Shown piece after piece: positions 13,580 to 26,600 of a DNA stretch of 64,000 nucleotides. Both the position numbers and the translations under genes were made by a program. Position 1 is the stretch's first letter; every line of letters begins with the position of its first letter. The DNA is taken from the NCBI RefSeq assembly GCF_918797505.1, contig NC_092795.1, positions 63,483,056-63,547,055 on the forward strand, given 5' to 3'. The notes under the pieces were generated by a model. It was not told where the DNA came from, did not search any database, and saw only the letters and a program-made list of their open reading frames with translations. Source of the DNA: Bemisia tabaci (taxonomy: Eukaryota > Arthropoda > Insecta > Hemiptera > Aleyrodidae).

Positions 13580-13777
13580 TATTTTTAAATCTTGGATCTT
13601 TTTGTTGATATTTCTTCCTCAATTCTGTTGGTTGTTTTTCTCAATTTGTATTTATTTATTTATTTTTTTTTTTTAAAAACTTGGATCACCAGTTGTTTTT
13701 AGATAACTTAACTGGTATCAAAAGACTTTCTTCCTGTACTTTTTCTCTTTTCTTTCTGTAAACTGATCTTTATCTAG

Positions 13778-13900
13778 ATGTGAAAAGCGACAAATTATCT
13801 TCCTTGCAGAAGAAGAGACAGTTGTCCTCCGTTCTCAGTAGTCATGAAATCCGTGAAAGCATAAATGTCACCGATGTGTCTGTAAGCATTAAATTCTGAT
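13778..13900 (+). CDS. possible alternative terminal exon of WDR26
   Basis: After a TAG acceptor at 13775-13777 an open frame of about 40 codons runs to a TGA. It reads DVKSDKLSSLQKKRQ and so on, with its first codon completed by one base. The exon ending at 12915 donates exactly one base, so this exon could replace 13524-13579 without breaking frame. A GT donor-like site (TCT|gtaagc) lies just before the stop, so further exons are also possible. This is inferred from splice phase only; no homology was recognised. Confidence 0.3.
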
Positions 13901-14373
13901 CTGAATAGACTTTAAAAAAAAGGAAAGGTCAAAAAAAAAGAGGAGGGGGGGACTAATTGAAGGGCTCAAATTTAAGCTCTCATCGACAAGGACCAAAGTA
14001 TGGCTTCTCATACCAAATAGCAATTAGGAAAGCCTGAACTTTTTGCCAGTCCAATATTCTCCTCAAAAAGTTATAGTAGGTTGTCACATCCTTTAAACTA
14101 GTAATATTACTTTAAATGTTGAACAAATTCAAATACCATGTACGATGTTATTTGACAGGTCTTGATTTTATTTATGGGGATCCATGAGAGAGATAAATCC
14201 ATCTGAGATCTATCCATGATATAGTTCAAGATTTTGGCTACAGTTCTGAACTTTAATTATAAGAATTATTCAAACGAATATTGCACTGATCTTGGACGTC
14301 CATCGAGTCTGTTTAGCTTGTAGATGGATTGAAATGCGATGAGTTATTTTTGGCAATTATGGGTAAAAAAAAT

Positions 14374-14379
14374 AATAAA
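14374..14379 (+). terminator. candidate polyadenylation signal for WDR26
   Basis: This AATAAA lies about 800 bp after the WDR26 stop at 13579 and just before the end of the convergent SUPT7L gene. It would give a long 3' UTR. Other AT-rich hexamers exist nearby, so the choice is tentative. Confidence 0.3.
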
Positions 14380-14565
14380 TATATTGAACTCTTAAAAATA
14401 ATTCGTAAATGAGAAGTATCTCTTGTTTTACTGTGGATGTCAAACACACATGTAATCCTGCAATTATTGCTCTTTAATTGCAAATGACTACTGCAAATTC
14501 AACTGTTCCTTCATTAGCCATAAACAATACAACACAGTTTTCTAAAACCTGGCCAGTCAAAAGTT

Positions 14566-14634
14566 CTAACTGCATTTTAGGCGATACTTTTTGGTCTTGG
14601 ATTCTCGAATAATCTTTTCAATCAATTCTGTGGT
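14566..14634 (-). CDS. tentative last exon of SUPT7L
   Basis: On the minus strand an acceptor (tttttcag) precedes 22 codons, TTELIEKIIRESKTKKYRLK and on, then TAG. The basic, helical C-terminus looks coding. It joins in phase 0 to the exon at 19412-19344. It could instead belong to a separate small gene. Confidence 0.4.
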   Translation of the reverse strand, partial: TTELIEKIIRESKTKKYRLKCS

Positions 14635-17600
14635 CTGAAAAAGGAAAAGACTTAAATCATGGCGGACTCAACTAACGTATGCTTTGAATGATTTAATTAA
14701 AAGATTTTATTAACTGACTCGTATAAACCTGCTTTTCTGGTCAGTTTATGTGACCTATCAAATTTGACCTCATGTTTCCCGGAGTAAATTTTTCTCAGGA
14801 CAGGAATGAGTTCTGAAATTCTAAATTTTTTGTCAGAGCTCCTTGCTCTCTATTCTGCATTGTAAAATGCATTATTGAGTTATCTCCTTTTTTTACGCAC
14901 CGCATTGTTAAGAGCTTGGCCTGGTTGATGATTTCGCGAAAATTATTTGTGCCATTGAAATTAAGTTAGGTTAGCTCTGTTCTTATGTTATGATATCAAA
15001 TCCTTTAAAGCCGTTTGACTATTTACAGTGAAGTCTAGAATTACTCTCATCCAAAAATATTTAAGGGGAGGAGACAGATACTTCTTTCTTAGATTAAATA
15101 AAGTTAATAATCTTGAAAGGAACTAATACAACAAACTAATACCCCTTCACAAAATTAGTTAAGGTGGATCATAATCACTTAGGAAATTGATGTGATAGTT
15201 GATCAATCAATCGAAAATTTTTGGATTTTAGGAAATTTCTTGAAAAATCTCTTAGTATCATGTCTTACTGAAGTCTGTCAGGTGTTCACACACAAGGCTT
15301 AGCCTTGAAGCATTTTAAAAATATGTCTTGAGTGAATGTTGCAAATTGAAAGGCATAATGATTTGCGATATACACTGGGAACGCACTTTGAAAGCTATGC
15401 ATTTCAAAATTTTTCTCGGTGAAAACTTGTGGACCAACACCGGACAGACTATAGCATGATGTGACGCTTGGAGATATTTGAAGAAATGTCTTAATACCCA
15501 GAATGTCCACAATAATTGATGATAATGATCTTCAATTGATCTATCCACTGTGAAATTGTTCACTAAAGTGTTGAAGATCCAATTTCACATCATGAGAAAT
15601 CTTTTTCCCAAATCTATTGCCACTTTTATCTGTAACTGCGTCATTTTTTTAGTATTGTTCCAATCTGGTTGTTCGAATTCAAGGCAATTTTACATTTGTG
15701 TTGACTGTCAGTCAAATGTCAATGTCTACCGTTTGTTCCTCTTGGTGTGCATTCCGTGAAATCTGAAGCGTTCCAGCTTAGACATTACAGAAAAAAATTG
15801 GACCATAGACTCATCTGTTCTTAATACATTAAATTAAGCATCAATAAGTCATTGGCAAATTATATCAACTATTCTAAGGCTCAAAGGCATTATTATTTCA
15901 AGGAAATGGTTTGAAAGAGGACTGTTTATATTTCTTGAAGTGACCAAGTGTATTTCTGCTTTGTATTTTGTTGACACACTAATTAAAAAGCTATTGTGAT
16001 GTGATCTAACATTTTTTAAAAAGTATCTAATTATATGTAAGAAAAACAACCACATTTGCATGAAGATTTCATATTTTTCAGAAATATTGCAGAAAGAAGT
16101 GCTTTTGCTCTGTTCACGTCTCATGACTTTCCTGATTAAATTTTACTTGCCAATAGTAAATAAGTACAGAAGTAGTTTCTTAGCTATCAGTGCAAACATG
16201 GTGCTCCCATTTTGAAATCTTTTTAGGTAGCATGATTGAAAATTCATCAATCTGAAAGAGTTTGTTTCACTTGAAAAATAATCGGATTCATTGTGCTCTC
16301 TCTGCATTTTTGGGCAGCAACATGTCGTGGGTAGAGGATCCTTGACTTATGAAACATTACAATTTTTTTGGTGTCATAGTTCATGAGGACAGATCTGCTT
16401 CTTATAAGCACTAAGCTTCCCCCAATATTTCTAGAAGTTGGAATTTCAAAGCATAGTTTCAAGCAAAGTTTAGAAAAACAAAAGACAAAGAAAAATGGTA
16501 AAATTTTCAAGATGATGAAAATACAAGTCTGTACATGTTAAGGACTCTCTCCTCTCCTTGTGACAGGCCAATTCAGCCTCGCTATTCAGCTGCAAAGAAA
16601 ATTTTTCTCCCGTTTTCTGTTTATTTTCATTCAAAGAAAAGATTATCACATGAGTGTGATTGATCAAACATTCTTTAAAATTTCTTCTTCAAAAATTAAT
16701 ATCTACTATCAAAACTTCATCTGTTCAACATTGAATCACTATTCCTTTTTTTACCTTCCTACCCTCTCATGGAGCGTTCTTTTATTTCGTCATCAGTTTT
16801 TCTTTTCTCCACAATCTTTTAACTCCATCCATCCTAGAAAGGGAACATTTTCTTTTTTTCTTTTTTGTTTAAATGAGTGAACGAAACGAAAATACATGAA
16901 TAGTGAATGTATAAACTTAAATTTATGTGTGTATATTTCATTAGTTAAAGATTTAATTTAATGATGGTATGATGTATGTAGGTGATCGTTGTTTGGTGTG
17001 CAGTTGCACGTTTGAACCAAGTGCCGTGCTCAGAAGGCACGAGAGACTAATATCGTTGATTTTGCCAACTGTACAAAGTGTATAAAGTGGCGTAAATACA
17101 TTTTTAATGTGTTTTTACTTCTGGCTTTTGAATTGTCAGAAGTGATTGTAATGGTGACTTTCTTTAATCAATTAACATTTTCCTCTTCCTGTTTTGACGG
17201 ACTATTGCAGTGGAAACTCTCGTGTTATTATACTTAAGACAGATGGTACTATGCAGTACTCAAAGGCAACCCCTTTTTTTGTGCATGATTTGTCAAGCTA
17301 AGTCACATCGTGAACTCCGTGTTGAAAAGTTTTCTTCGCTTACTGAAATTGGTTTGTGCAGATCTAAAGTTTGTACTATGCTGATTCAGAATCAACAAAA
17401 TTCTCTTTTTCCAAATTTTTTACAGCCTTCCTTATCACTCTTTGCAAGACGGTTCCATAACTATGGAGTTGTAAATTACGAATGACAAGGCAGAACCTCC
17501 CTCCCATCAGCATCAGATTTTTCATGAAATTTGGCCTAAAATCTGTTCTCACCTAAAATTGTATACAATTTTTTAAGGTCAGAGTTTTAAGCTGGGCCCT

Positions 17601-20600
17601 ATCTTCTTGAGTCCTTATATTGGACTCGCATTTCTCTCAAAATGTGATACTTTGCGGAAAGCTCCTAAAGTTTCCAAACAAGGTCGTTCCTTTAATAAGG
17701 AAACTGAAAAAGTAAAATGAATCATAATAGTTAGTATGGGAAAATGTATGGAATAAGATACTTCTTGTGATTAATTGAAGTAATAAATAAAATAAAAAGC
17801 ATAACTTGGGCAGAGGAAGCTGTCAAACTGCTAAAAAACTTTGTTTTGTAGGCTCTTTAACGAGCCCATTATTTTGCATTACTTTTGCTTTGGAAGGAAT
17901 CTGCTTTTGTTCTCCCAAAATTTGGCATTCATGGTTGGAGTTGATTTATTTATTTTTCTGGGAGTGATGACTACTCATCAAGTTTGCTCTTAATTGCGAC
18001 AAATTGAAGTCTGTTGGACTTTGAAAAGCCATTTCTGTTACATTTTTCTGATCAACTTGATACCAAAATTATACAATTGCACAACCTTTTTCTCTTGAAG
18101 ACTAATCGGCTCTTAAATATCATTGTAATCAGGAAATATTTCCAAGTGATCTCTCTGCATGACTAATACTAACAGAGTGCAAATTTGTCTTATAAAAATG
18201 AAAAATCTTAATTACTTTTTAAGGTCCTAAGTTGTGATTCAAGTATTTCATTGTTACTGCAAAAGGTCTTTTTAGAGTTTTTAAAGTATCTAATCCTTTG
18301 TTTTCTTTATTGGGAACTACGTGATTGACTTACTTACTTTTTTTTTCGCCCGATGAATTTTTCGGTTGTCACTATTTAAACTTAAACGATGGCCATTCGG
18401 CTTCTGTGGAAGCCATCATCAGGTAATTAATAACTAACAAGGAAAATAAAAACAAAAACCGAAGTTAAAAAACTGACGTCAAAAATTCCACTTATTATCG
18501 CCGGCGACGCGTCGTGATACTAGTCAGTGCGATATCTTGCCGGTGATCAGCTGACTGTGTTGCGTCACGTAGGAGGGCGGGGGGGACGATCACTGGTGCC
18601 ACCTGTTGCTCGATTTGTGAATTAAGTAGCTGTTCCTTAGGTGTTTTCATTATTTCGATTTGTTCTAATACAAATACACTAATGAAAACAGCTAACTAAG
18701 GAACAGCTACTAAATTCACAAATCGAGTAACAGGTGGCACCAGTGATCGTCCCCCCCTCCCTCCTACGTGACGCAACACAGTCAGCTGATCACCGGCAAG
18801 ATATCGCACTGACTAGTATCACGACGCGTCGCCAGCGATAATAAGTGGAATTTTTGACGTCAGTTTTTTAGCTTCGGTTTTTGTTTTTATTTTCCTTGTT
18901 AGTTATTAATTACCTGATGATGGCTTCCACAGAAGCCGAATGGCCATCGTTTAAGTTAAAATAGTGACAACCGAAAAATTCATTGGGCGAAAAAGAAAGT
19001 AAGTAAGTCAATTTTTAAAGTATATTTTCTGTGATTGCTGTTTCTGAGCTTGCATGCTTCTGAAATAAAGGAGAAACTGGATGAGTGAAAAGGGTCTAAT
19101 AATATTAGTTTATTTCCTTTTTTTATTTGTGCGTTGTATTAATTTAGCCACAATATTCCTAAAGCAAAAGTGCATGATTGTATCTCGTTGAATTTTTCAA
19201 GTTCTGACTGATTTATGAAAATCAGAAAAGATCTTTCAAGCTACACTTTTCCAGTCTCCTTAAATTATTTTATTTCAAATAATTCAAATTTCAAATATTA
19301 TTAATATAATTTTTTCTCATCAGAAATACTTATCAAAATTTACCTGTACCAAAAATTCAGTCAGTTGATCAAGATCAGGAAGTTCTACACTTCCGCTTTG
19401 AGCAATTTTGCCCTTTATGTTTCAAAATATAAAGTTTAAAATTACATATCTTCCAACAATTGAAAATGCTTAGTTCATATATTACGTGTGACGTAGTTGG
19501 GGGCTTCTTTTATTTTTTTTCTTTTAAATTGAGAAAAAAAGAAATGAAAATTCTCAAACTATAAGGCAATTCGTTTTGAATATTTAGATAGAATATAAAG
19601 ATTTTGTTTTAATTTATTCTGCCTCAAGCACCTGTAAACAATTCATTTGAGTTGGTACTTCGGACAGAAAACATTTTAGACTTTCTTCTGTTTGAATTAG
19701 ATAAGCAATATTGTGAATTAATGACCAGTACAAACCCATTAAAAGGCAAGAAGCAGAAAGGCCTGTGTTAGTTTAGTTTTAGCATAATGATTTCTGTCGA
19801 AACTTTCCGAGAGAGTGATTTGCAACTAACATTCACGTAATAAACTCCGCAACAGGAGTATCAGCTTTTGGCTGCCGCTTGTCGAAAATTGTTTGTGAAT
19901 TTATCGATTCGTGTGTGTATTAAAATCTTACAGCAGTGTGTAACTTTAGTCTGTAAAATAATTGTTAAGTGAATAACAACTATGAATTTTAAAACATGTT
20001 GCCTGCTATTTATTTTTCTCTCTTTTAAGGACGGTTATGTCTTAAAAACGGTAACACATTCCGTTTTCTGGAGCTCTAAGGAAATCCTCTTAATGCACAT
20101 CATGGTGACTCTGAGGCGTGATCAGCCTTAGTGATAATGTAAAATTTCATTTCAATTCCTTCATCAAAATATCAATTAAGTAACTGAAAAGCAGGAGGTA
20201 TCACTACCGAGATGTTAGAAAATATTTTCGCTTGTCGAATTTTTCCAATTTTCCATTTATTCAAAAACTAGTCATACTCAATCTACTGCCACAGTGTATT
20301 GATCGAGATGCTTTGAAAAATAGAATAACAAATTACATGGCTAAAAAAAAAAAAAAAAAACGTGGACATGCTCACCTTTCGTTTGTACAAACCATTAAGC
20401 CTTAAAAAACAGCATCCATAAATTATCATTTAATGGAAAAAAAAATTGTTGGCATAAGAAACGCCAACAAATCAAGAGAATGAGATCTTGGTAGCAGAAA
20501 AACAGGCATGGACGTAGAACCGACTTGTTTCTGATTGGCTGGCGTGACTTGAATGATACATGTCTATATGAAAGGTTTGTGTACAGGAGCTCTGGCAATG

Positions 20601-23600
20601 TGTTGGTAAGAGACAGTCTGATGGATATAACACAACTCGAAGACTTCTTCCAGGTAATGCTTTTTTGCAGCAGCTGCTACATCCATAGCTGCTTTTTTGA
20701 CCACTGTTGAGATCCTTGATTCACAGTCATTTTAACTGAAAACTGCTCAAAAAGGTCAAAATTGCTCATTTTCAGTTTTTCAATTATTGACTGCTCATTG
20801 CCTTTTGATGTACTTCGTTAGTGATTGATGATGAATGATGAGGTTCGAGTCTTTTTCGGGATCAACATTCCCCAGGTGCAATCTGAAATAAATTAAAAAA
20901 TGCAAGATAGAGGAACCAAGTTTAATGGAGATAGATAAATAGACATTGAGTCGCATAATGGAAAAAAAATGAAGTACACGTGATCCTAAATTCACCTATT
21001 CGTAACTTCTTTAGTGTTTATGCAAATGATTGGAAAGCTTAGACCTTAATATCCATCTACCTTGATGTGACTGGGTGTCTCTCTGTAAAACTTTGCCCAC
21101 TTCATTTACTCATTTTTTTCATCATTCCCTTAAGTAAGTGAAAAGAAAAAGTTGCATGGGATAACAGAGAAAGGCTTTCCTTTCTGTTTTTTTTCCAGCT
21201 AGGACGGTATGTAAATAGATAAAAATTTCTCATTGCAATAATTAGCAGAAACTTGACCATCTTCCGAGTAGCATTTTAACAGAAAAATCGTGATATTTTG
21301 AAATTAAGTTGCGGTTTTTTTACGAGTTTTTGGCGATAAAATCGATAGGGTCATCAACATCTGAGCAATTATCCTCAATTTTGTCGCAATTTTATCTCCA
21401 TAAAATCGAAATTTTATTGCAATCATTTAATATTGCAATAAATTAAGGTCCATAAAGTCACGATACATTCTCTGATTCATTTGCAACTTATCACAATCAC
21501 TGCTACTTGGGCTGTCACCCTGAAACATTTGCCATACTTACTATACAAAAAACGAATATTACTCTGAGAAGAAATTCAAATAATTAACTTCTTTCTTACA
21601 CTTAAAATAGGTCAACACATAAAAATTAAAGAAGCCAATGCCTAGTCATGTGCAAGAACTTCTTTGACTCTCATGACTGAGTATTCTAATCTACCCATGT
21701 CATTTACGTACGTAGAAAGAGAGAGTAAAAGTTAATAAATTTAAGCTATTTAATTGCTTCCTGAATTGTAAAACTTTAATGAAGTTCGATCAGTTCTCAA
21801 ACTCGTTCTGTAATTAGAACTATGCTAATTCATTGGCTTGGAAGGAGAGAAAAAAGGAACGCAGGAGAATAACCTCAGAATAACACATTTTGAGAGGAGT
21901 AATATAGTTGATCGTTTGTACATCAAACACGCAACTAATTACTACGAGGGTCATCGGTAAGTTTCCCTACCTTGTATCTTCCGAACAAAAAGAGGCACAT
22001 TAAATCAGTAAAAAAATACATATTAAGCTCACTCTAAGCTGTAAAAAGTCCAAGTTTTTGAAAATCGGTCAAGGGGTTCGCGAGAAGAGTTAATTTTACT
22101 GATACAACCTCTTGTCGCACCGCGCTCACCTCCCGGATCAGGATGCGCGGGGAGTCGATTACTTTAGACTCGGGTATTCGCCTCTAAACATCACATAAAA
22201 CAGGAATTTAAAAGTTTTCATTGAGTAGGTCTTGCCTTTCTTTTTGAAGTAGGCTCCACATCTTTTTTAACATTTCTGGTATCATTACAGAGCTTTTTGA
22301 TGCCTTCCGTCTAGAGGCTCTCGCCTTGGCACCGAAACCAGTCATTGACAGTGATCTGTACCTCTGAATTGGTTGGCAATTGCTTTTCATCGGGGAAGTT
22401 TTTCCGCTCGGGAACAGATGAAAGTCACATAAGGCTACATTAAGAGAGTATGGAGGATTGGGGGGGAAAATTTCCCGAAGCAAAGCAGCTGATTTAGAAG
22501 TGTAGATCGCTGTCAATGACTGGTTTCGGTGCCAAGGCGAGAGCCTCTAGACGGAAGGCATCAAAAAGCTCTGTAATGATACCAGAAATGTCAAAAAAGA
22601 TGTGGAGCCTACTTCAAAAAGAAAGGCAAGACCTACTCAATGAAAACATTTAAATTCCTGTTTTATGTGATGTTTAGAGGCGAATACCCGAGTCTGAAAT
22701 AATCGACTCTCCGCACATCTTGACCCGGGAGGTGGGCACGGTGCGACAAGAGGTTGTATCAGTAAAATTAACTCTTCTCGCGAACCCCTCGACCGATTTT
22801 CAAAAACTTGGACTTTTTACAGCTTAGAGTGAGCTTAATATGTATTTTTTTACTGATTTAATGTAACTCTTTTCGTTCGGAAGATACAAGATAGGGAAAC
22901 TTACTTTTTGGATGACCCTCGTATAATTACCACCAGTGATGGCGGAAATGGCCTGAGAGGAAACAAAAAAGACAAGCAAGAAGATAAACCCAGTAAGATA
23001 CATATTTTTTCCCATGGAAGAGAGAAAAACAAAAAGAGAGGTCATCATTTCAACCAGATCAGGAATCATAACGTAATTCATAAGTAATAAATACAGGTCT
23101 GCAAATTAATAATCCTATCTGCCTCACTCTAGTTCGATATGTACATGTTTTAAAGCAAAGATCTCTGGCATCATAGTGCTCACGTTTCTTGACAGAAGTT
23201 TCGTCTGATTATTAAACTGGATGATATGATTGGTAATTGCAGATTAGCCACTTTGATGCATTGAACGCCAAAGGTTGGCACCAAAAAGTCCTATCGGAGT
23301 CGCATTTAGATTCAGCTAGGCGTCTGTAACTGATTGTGAGAGCAAATAAATAGCCAAACTCATGTCCCTGCCGAATGGCTCAAGACGATTACCTATTGTT
23401 TTGAGTTGGCAACAATTTTTTTTATAGAAACATTACTTGACAAATCCTTTGCCATGGCAATTACAGAGCAAACACAAGCCCAAGCTATGGAGGCTAAATG
23501 TAGCAAAAAATGGAAATTTCAGAAGTTAGAAAAAAATCAATGAAAGATTTCGGGCAGTCAGTTCAGCATTGCTGATTTAACTTTGCAGAGTGATAAGTAT

Positions 23601-26600
23601 AAAATGCTCCTTAAAAATCAGGCTTAGAAGCTGAAATATAAGGGGCCATAGAAATACATAAACATTGACACATCAATCTTTTCTGATGCATTCTTTTCCT
23701 TGCAAAAATACGTGCTCCGTAATAGCCATGTCAAAGGTCTTTTTGGTAAAAAGAAATGATAGGCAGCTCTTTTAAGTTTGCAATAAAGTTGGAATATGGC
23801 TAAACAACGTCTCATTTCACCCGAAGCATTTTCTTGAACGACAGTGTGGACATGTCTACTTCAACATTGCCAGTATAATCAATGATGTAGGCAGCATAAA
23901 ACCGCAAAAAAGAAAGAAAAAAAATCTTGCACAGGAGTGTACGGGTAATGGATGATAATTTTCATGGGAGTGAACGTGTTAATGTGCAAAAGAGGGATAG
24001 AAATGATAAGTCTTGAACATGAGTGAGAAAAACAATGAACAAACATGCTTTGATGTTCAGTTTTTGAGAATAGTAAAAAATTAAAGTAAACATAGGAACG
24101 TACGTTCATATCCAGTGCTTGGTATTAAAATTACTCCCGACTTTGTATTCAGGTACCCATGAATCAGGAAATTATTGGGTATATTTCGTTGATTTCTCTT
24201 TATACGAGGGGTATTCGTAAAGTAAGTTAATATTTGTCATATCTTCTAAACTAATAAAGATAATTTAAATCTGTAAAGAGTTTGTGAATTGTCATACTCT
24301 CAGCTTTCTAAAAAGTTTCAGTTTTTTAAATTTGGTCCTTTGAGTGCCGATTGACATCAGTTTTCCCACACCCGCCTCTCACCACCGCGTGTCCAAAATT
24401 GACGCGCGCTGGGGAGGTTACAGGACGGTAGCATGCGGCTTCATCCTGCAAATTGTCAAAATGGAATTTTTTGTTTAAAATTTAAAATTTACATGTTTGT
24501 GAAGATCTGACTTTACTTTTCCACGTAATCCCCATCTCGTTGGACACATTTTACATACCATGACAAGAGCTTTTTTATTCCATCAGCGTAAAACTGGCGA
24601 TTCCGTTTTTGCAACCACTTTTGTACAGCTTCTTTCACCTCATCGTCGTCCACGGAACTTTCTTCGCCAAAACTCTTCTCTAACTCAGGTAATAAGTGAT
24701 AAATCACCTGGGGTGAGATCCTGAGAATAAGGAGGACGTGGGAAAGGTCTCATTTTAAGGAGGTCAACAACTGATTGGCCACATGAGCTGTATGGGGCCT
24801 AGCATTGCCATGAAGCAGCATCACTTGACGAGACAAAAGGCCAAGGTATTTTCTTTTGAATGCTGATTTGTGAGCCTTTAATGACATCACATTTTCTGTT
24901 TGCATCAATATTTGTGCTTCTTTCTAAGAAATAAATGAGTAACACTCATCGAGCACCCCTAAAGACGCGTGTCAATTTTGGACACGCGGTGGTGAGAGGT
25001 GGGTGTGGGAAAACTGATGTCACTCGGCACTCAAAGGACCAAATTTAAAAAACTGAAACTTTTTAGAAAGCTGAGAGTATGACAATTCACAAACTTTTTA
25101 CAGATTTAAATTATCTTTATTAATTTAGAAGATATGACAAATATTAACTTACTTTGCGAATACCCCTCGCATTTTTTGTTACAAGTTCAGAACTTTCCTC
25201 ACTTATTTCTCCTCTGATCTGCATGAGCACCTAGTGCTTCCCCCATTCAGAAAATAGTATACTATCCAAGTTAAAGATAAATTATGAAAAATACGAAGCT
25301 AAACTCGTATTGAAGCTTCAGTTATCATTCCACCTTTAGCCTTTGCCTCACTGCTTACAATAAAGAAGGCAGCTTTCAGTCTTGATCTCTGTCATCTGGT
25401 AGAATTTCACTTAGTAAAGGTAAAATTTCAGTTTTTCGTTTTGCAATGTAAAGTGTGTTGTTGTCACTAAGTCCGATTTGTAGAAAAGGTCAAAACTACG
25501 ATATTGTTCCTTCGAAGCTGTATTGGAATGGAAACAAGAGCAGACAAAACTCACAACTTATTGTGCATTGTTCCCTCTAAACCTTCTCTACCAACAATTT
25601 TTTCAAGGAACCATTTTTCACCAATCTAATAGGCACTTTAACCATCTACAACATGAGTCTTAAGCGGGTAAAAAAATGGATCAAGTGATCTGTTGTCATC
25701 GAAGAATATTGGCAAAATTTGGACCATTAGTTTTTGTTACTAAAAGTGATGGGTGCAGGGCGGAGTCAAGTAAGCAGCTTGATCATTGTTTGATGATGGA
25801 TTGACTTTGGCAAGCTTGGTTTCTTTCAATGAGCAAGTGTACTTGCGCCTCTAACTTTAAATGAAAACTCCCGCTTGTCACTAACTCCATTTCAACATTT
25901 TGTGGTGTGGACTACAGTTTTAATCTTTATTAAGTTGAGTATATTCATGTTTGAAGAGGAATAAGGACTAAGTTTAGAGGATTTATTGACTATAGCCTTT
26001 TTTGCAGTAATTTTAGCTAACTCCCCTCTACAACCATAAATATAATCTTGCAACGAACTTTTCACACGGAAGCCAGAAGATGACACTTATGTACATTTGC
26101 ACCCCAAGCATGAACAAATATTATTGAAATTTGATTGAACTGCGTGAAGTTATGTCCTTTCCAAAAAACTGGAAGCAAATAAACACCAAAATTTTGAACG
26201 AATTTGGTTTCATTTTCAATTCTCCGCAGAAAACATATTAAAATTTCTTCAAGCGCAAAAAATTATCGTAAAAAACCAAGATTTTAGCCAAAACAAGTCA
26301 ACTTTGAAGTTCGCTGATTAATATGCCTTACCTAGGTGCAATGTCTTGAAATTGCATGGTTTTGGCTTTGGTTGTATGCTTTTGAAAGAAGAAAACATAA
26401 TAGCGTGCTTAATGGAAGCATTTCCTGCAAAAAATTAAAAACAAAACCAAGAGTACAGCACGATTTGTTTGGTCTCACAATTGTTCTCTTTTTTGGTGAG
26501 TTTTTACCTTATGAACAGCTTACGTTACTATTACATACTGTCGAGGTGAGAGTATAATGAAATTTAGAAACTTTTTGCCTGCCTTCCAACTGGTTAAATG

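Larger units (their letters stand above)
13580..14565. other. convergent 3' region between WDR26 and SUPT7L
   Basis: The 986 bp between the WDR26 stop and the tentative SUPT7L stop is AT-rich. It holds the alternative WDR26 exon candidate, A-rich runs near 13914-13940, an AATAAA on the plus strand (14374-14379) and a minus-strand AATAAA (plus strand tttatt at 14167-14172). If both signals are used, the two 3' UTRs overlap tail to tail. Confidence 0.5.

Noticed and set aside
25892..26086. Minus-strand 64-codon frame as a further SUPT7L exon
   Set aside because: It does not join in phase with a plausible acceptor and donor and shows no SUPT7L similarity.
26336..26557. Plus-strand frame ending FLPYEQLTLLLHTVE before a GT as an exon
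   Set aside because: No convincing acceptor or partner exon and no recognised homology.
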